In this document: positions 5,959 through 7,650 of the stretch, piece after piece
Numbering within the stretch: position 1 is the stretch's first letter
Layout of the letters: every line of letters begins with the position of its first letter
Source: Bacillota bacterium
GTDB lineage: Bacteria > Bacillota > Clostridia > Lachnospirales > Lachnospiraceae
Direction of reading: 5' to 3'
Length of the DNA: 7,650 bases
Assembly: GCA_023415475.1 (NCBI GenBank)
Contig: JAEZKL010000001.1
Coordinates: 1 to 7,650, forward strand
Made by a program: the position numbers and the translations under genes
Notes under the pieces: model-generated
The model's database searches: none
The model's input: only the letters and a program-made list of their open reading frames with translations
What the model was told of the DNA's origin: nothing

Positions 5959-5987
5959 ATCATACCATTCTTAAGCAATATTCTCAA
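5959..5987 (-). promoter_or_regulatory. Sigma-A type promoter of the solute-binding protein gene
   Basis: On the - strand TTGAGA (5987-5982) and TATGAT (5964-5959) are separated by exactly 17 bases, with one mismatch to consensus in each box. Transcription would start near 5952 and give a leader of about 79 bases. A second -35-like TTGACA (6005-6000) has no good partner. I see no cre-type catabolite site close by. Confidence 0.7.
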
Positions 5988-6005
5988 CTTACAAAGTATT
6001 GTCAA

Positions 6006-6334
6006 AATACTAATAATTATATTGCATTATATTTTTCACCTAATGAATTGGTATTTTTGTACAAAATGCATAAAGGAAGTCAGCCTTTTCTAATCAGGTA
6101 TTGTTTCCGATATTGGAATTTTGCGTGAGATTAATCGAAATCAGCACACCAAAGGTCCTTTATTAATATTAAATTTACACAATAAATATAATGATAGCAA
6201 GCAAATCATATTGGTTCATACCTTCCAACTCTGCCACATTTATGTACCACTTTGTTCACAAAAAGTCTTTATTCTATCCATATTTATATCATATCTACCA
6301 TTTATACTATAAACCAGAAAGTGATTATTTTAAA
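6006..6334. other. AT-rich stretch without a convincing gene
   Basis: Open frames here on the + strand (from 6121 and 6191) are rich in I, Y, F and S, lack ribosome binding sites and match nothing I know. The start of the first (ILREINRNQ) slightly recalls the N-terminus of ROK-type repressors, but the likeness ends at once. On the - strand ATG 6219, preceded by GGAAGG, encodes 14 hydrophobic residues (MNQYDLLAIIIFIV). That is too short to call a toxin. Confidence 0.35.
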
Positions 6335-6364
6335 TTTTCACTCTCCTCCTCCCTACATTATAAA
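6335..6364 (+). promoter_or_regulatory. Possible promoter of the small-RNA candidate at 6368
   Basis: TTTTCA (6335-6340) and TATAAA (6359-6364) are 18 bases apart, matching consensus at 4 and 5 of 6 positions. The predicted start, near 6371, falls at the beginning of the first hairpin. In AT-rich DNA such boxes are common, so this alone is weak. Confidence 0.3.
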
Positions 6365-6367
6365 TAT

Positions 6368-6444
6368 ACAATAGAAAGCCTGCCGAGTAGGCTTTCTATT
6401 GGCATGAACACAAAGAAGAAGCCTGTTTCAGGCTTCTTTTTTTT
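6368..6444 (+). ncRNA. Candidate small RNA: repeat hairpin plus intrinsic terminator
   Basis: The first element is a 13-bp perfect hairpin (6369-6381 with 6389-6401, 7-base loop). It is copy 2 of the repeat at 1175-1215, with the same arm sequence and a different loop. A 14-base linker follows, then a 10-bp perfect stem (6416-6425 with 6429-6438) with a three-base loop and an eight-T run (6437-6444), a clear + strand terminator. No + strand gene lies upstream for more than 4 kb, so the terminator needs another transcript; a 75-80 base RNA is the simplest reading. Transcription is not shown by the sequence. Confidence 0.45.
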
Positions 6445-6489
6445 CATATAGAATATAAAGTTCGCAAAGCGTACTTTATATTCTATATG
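6445..6489. repeat. Near-perfect 20-bp inverted repeat
   Basis: Seventeen bases (6445-6461) are perfectly complementary to 6473-6489. After one T-T mismatch, CGC pairs with GCG round an AAA loop. It starts at the base after the T run of the preceding terminator. No T run follows directly on the + strand. It could be a terminator back-up, an RNA processing site, a cruciform or the remains of a small mobile element. Confidence 0.6.
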
Positions 6490-6618
6490 GCAGATGAATT
6501 GATTAATCTATCTATTTTTTTGTGCATAAGCAAGCCCACAGAGAAGGCCGCATTCGTTTTTTTGCGTTTATTTTATATTATATTTTTCTTCTTTAGCTAA
6601 ATTTTATAAAATCGTCAC

Positions 6619-6645
6619 AATGTGTACACATTTACCTTCTATAAT
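6619..6645 (+). promoter_or_regulatory. TATAAT box with upstream 14-bp palindrome
   Basis: A perfect TATAAT (6640-6645) lies 8 bases after the perfect palindrome AATGTGTACACATT (6619-6632). No good -35 is present at normal spacing; GTCACA at 6614-6619 is 20 bases away. The palindrome covers the -35 region, as an operator or activator site might, but a 14-bp palindrome is not rare by chance in 7.6 kb. Confidence 0.35.
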
Positions 6646-6651
6646 AACATA

Positions 6652-6755
6652 CATAGACAGTGATAAAACACTTTCTACTCCCACCCTATTATACGCTATG
6701 GTTATACAGCTCCCCTGCTGTATAACAAAAGGGAACCCGAATGGGTTCCCTTTTT
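6652..6755 (+). ncRNA. Candidate second small RNA ending at the mazF-side terminator
   Basis: If the TATAAT at 6640 is used, a transcript of about 100 bases would contain GTTATACAGC/GCTGTATAAC (6701-6710 with 6717-6726, 10 bp, 6-base loop) and then the terminator at 6727-6754. It has no ribosome binding site or open frame. It would converge on mazF. The evidence is one -10 box and two hairpins, so this is speculative; the hairpins may simply be a double terminator for mazF. Confidence 0.3.
6727..6754. terminator. Bidirectional intrinsic terminator downstream of mazF
   Basis: A 12-bp stem (AAAAGGGAACCC with GGGTTCCCTTTT) has a GAAT loop. T runs follow on both strands (five T on +, four on -). 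It lies 4 bases beyond the mazF stop codon, so its main role is ending the alr-mazF transcript. Confidence 0.9.
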
Positions 6756-6757
6756 CG

Positions 6758-7114
6758 TTATCTAAAATATGTATCTAAAGAAAAACTGATAATTAGAGCC
6801 TTATCTATTTTCTTTAATACATCCCGGTCCAGATGACACACCTTTTCTTTTAATCTCGATTTGTCAATCGTTCTAACCTGTTCCAATAATATAACCGAAT
6901 CTTTTACAATTCCGTATTTTTCTGCATCTAGTTCCACATGGGTAGGAAGCTTTGCCTTATTCATTTTTGATGTAATTGCCGCACATATTACAGTAGGACT
7001 ATGTTTATTTCCTGTGTCATTCTGAATGATCAGAACGGGTCTGACGCCGCCCTGCTCAGATCCTACTACCGGCCGTAAATCAGCGTAAAAAATATCTCCT
7101 CGTTTGATAACCAC
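6758..7114 (-). CDS. mazF: MazF/EndoA-type mRNA interferase
   Basis: This is a PemK/MazF-fold endoribonuclease, close in pattern to Bacillus NdoA (EndoA), which cuts mRNA at a short U-rich site. Seen motifs: IKRGDIFYADLRPVVGSEQGGVRPVLIIQND, then PTVICAAITS, KAKLPTHVEL, and the long conserved ILLEQVRTIDKSRL. A GTG at 7123 is also in frame, but GGAG (7125-7128) would be only one base before it. I prefer GTG 7114 (10-base spacing, 118 residues): the protein then starts VVIKRGD, like family members, and the catalytic Arg and Thr fall at positions 25 and 48, as in NdoA. It follows alr on the same strand, as in many Firmicutes, but the RHH-type antitoxin gene usual between them in Bacillus is not there. 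It is probably cotranscribed with alr. Confidence 0.95.
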   Translation of the reverse strand: MVIKRGDIFYADLRPVVGSEQGGVRPVLIIQNDTGNKHSPTVICAAITSKMNKAKLPTHVELDAEKYGIVKDSVILLEQVRTIDKSRLKEKVCHLDRDVLKKIDKALIISFSLDTYFR

Positions 7115-7282
7115 TTTATTCACACTCCAAAATTAGGGTAATTAATCTGCCCGATGTCAAGTTTGTGTATTATTCCCACAAACACAAGCTTTTAAGTACG
7201 AATTATGTAACACTAATTCATACTGTTATTATTGCCACTTTCTTCGTGTGTATTCCATAAAGTGTAAATGTTTTTATATCAA
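7115..7282 (-). other. Gap between alr and mazF, no antitoxin gene
   Basis: About 160 bases separate the genes. The only - strand starts open very short frames, such as MEYTRRKWQ. A 7-bp hairpin (GTTTGTG/CACAAAC, 7161-7167 with 7177-7183) lacks a T run, so no terminator is clear. A TTGACA (7160-7155) with CCTAAT 17 bases on (7137-7132) would start transcription inside the mazF ribosome binding site, so a separate mazF promoter is doubtful. Confidence 0.5.
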
Positions 7283-7650
7283 TCAAGCATTCCTGCAGTA
7301 AACTCTGGGAATACGCTTACCAATCGTACATACCAGCTCATAAGCAAAGGAATGAGACCAATCAGCGAGTTCCTCTGCAGATATGTAAGCAGCTCCATCC
7401 CTCCCAAGCAGTGTTACCGTGTCTCCCTGTTTCACATCTTTAATATCGGTAACATCAACCATGAACTGATCCATGCAGATTCGACCCAAAATAGGAGCAT
7501 ATTGTCCGTGAATAATGACTCTCCCATGATTGGAAAGATTACGGGAATAGCCATCTGCGTAGCCTACCGGAATCGTAGCGACTTTCGTTGGTTTATCGGT
7601 TACGTAGGTAGCTCCGTAGCTGATGCCTACTCCCGGTTCCACATCTTTAA
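7283..7650 (-). CDS. alr: Alanine racemase (C-terminal part, 5' end outside window)
   Basis: Alr is a PLP enzyme that interconverts L- and D-alanine for peptidoglycan. The frame is open to the window edge; the residues before the in-frame GTG at 7642 (KDVEPGVGISYGATY) are family sequence, so that GTG is internal and the true start is outside. The visible 121 or so residues are the C-terminal beta domain: SYGATY, whose Tyr is the likely L-alanine-specific base, then VGYADGYSR, then RICMDQFMVDVT, whose CMDQ Met lines the active site of the partner subunit, and LADWSHSFAYELVCTIGKRIPRVY at the end. The PLP lysine lies in the missing N-terminal barrel. Nothing looks damaged. It is upstream of mazF on the same strand. 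Confidence 0.96.
   Translation of the reverse strand, partial: KDVEPGVGISYGATYVTDKPTKVATIPVGYADGYSRNLSNHGRVIIHGQYAPILGRICMDQFMVDVTDIKDVKQGDTVTLLGRDGAAYISAEELADWSHSFAYELVCTIGKRIPRVYCRNA

Noticed and set aside
6175..6219. - strand 14-residue hydrophobic peptide MNQYDLLAIIIFIV as a type I toxin
   Set aside because: It is shorter than known membrane toxins, has only a weak ribosome binding site, and no matching antitoxin RNA can be identified.
6121..6451. Two + strand open frames of 63 and 86 codons
   Set aside because: They have no ribosome binding site and a biased I/Y/F/S composition. They overlap each other, and the second runs through the perfect hairpin and terminator at 6369-6444.
7132..7160. 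TTGACA-17-CCTAAT as a private mazF promoter on the - strand
   Set aside because: The start point would fall within the ribosome binding site GGAG, leaving no usable leader.
1..7650. CRISPR array, transposase, integrase, tRNA or rRNA genes
   Set aside because: No regularly spaced direct repeats, no transposase or integrase motifs and no cloverleaf or rRNA sequence were seen on either strand.

Overview
The window reads as chromosomal DNA of a low-GC Gram-positive anaerobe of the class Clostridia, most likely a Lachnospiraceae (Lachnoclostridium-like) genome. The reasons are AT-rich intergenic DNA, strong AGGAGG-type ribosome binding sites, long intrinsic terminators, a CD3324-type regulator, a DUF1062 protein, a rubrerythrin-like ferritin, a 577-residue LplA/LipO-type lipoprotein, and mazF directly behind alr. 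The family calls come from recognised motifs, not from searches.

Left part (1-1936, + strand): the end of a cold-shock protein gene with its terminator, a small CD3324-like helix-turn-helix protein behind a structured leader, then about 440 bases without a convincing gene but with several hairpins, and finally a DUF1062 gene (zinc ribbon plus S4-like tail). Middle (1953-5987, all - strand): a large hairpin separates the DUF1062 gene from a convergent ferritin-like gene. Upstream of that on the - strand lie rlmH and a histidine phosphatase gene that overlap by 29 bases, then a monocistronic solute-binding lipoprotein gene with its own consensus-like promoter. Right part (5988-7650): about 770 bases rich in hairpins and possible small RNAs, then mazF and the 3' part of alr, both on the - strand.

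Most genes are ordinary housekeeping or stress genes in separate short transcription units: cold shock, rRNA methylation at the decoding centre, D-alanine synthesis, an mRNA interferase and a diiron protein. Only alr-mazF and phosphatase-rlmH look like operons.

No clear new multi-gene system is visible. The best leads are non-coding. A 41-base hairpin unit with nearly identical arms and a different loop occurs twice, 5.2 kb apart (1175-1215 and 6368-6408). The second copy sits in a possible small RNA with a weak promoter and a strong terminator, followed directly by a 17-bp perfect inverted repeat. A second candidate transcript lies at 6652-6755. The absence of an antitoxin gene between alr and mazF also merits checking.
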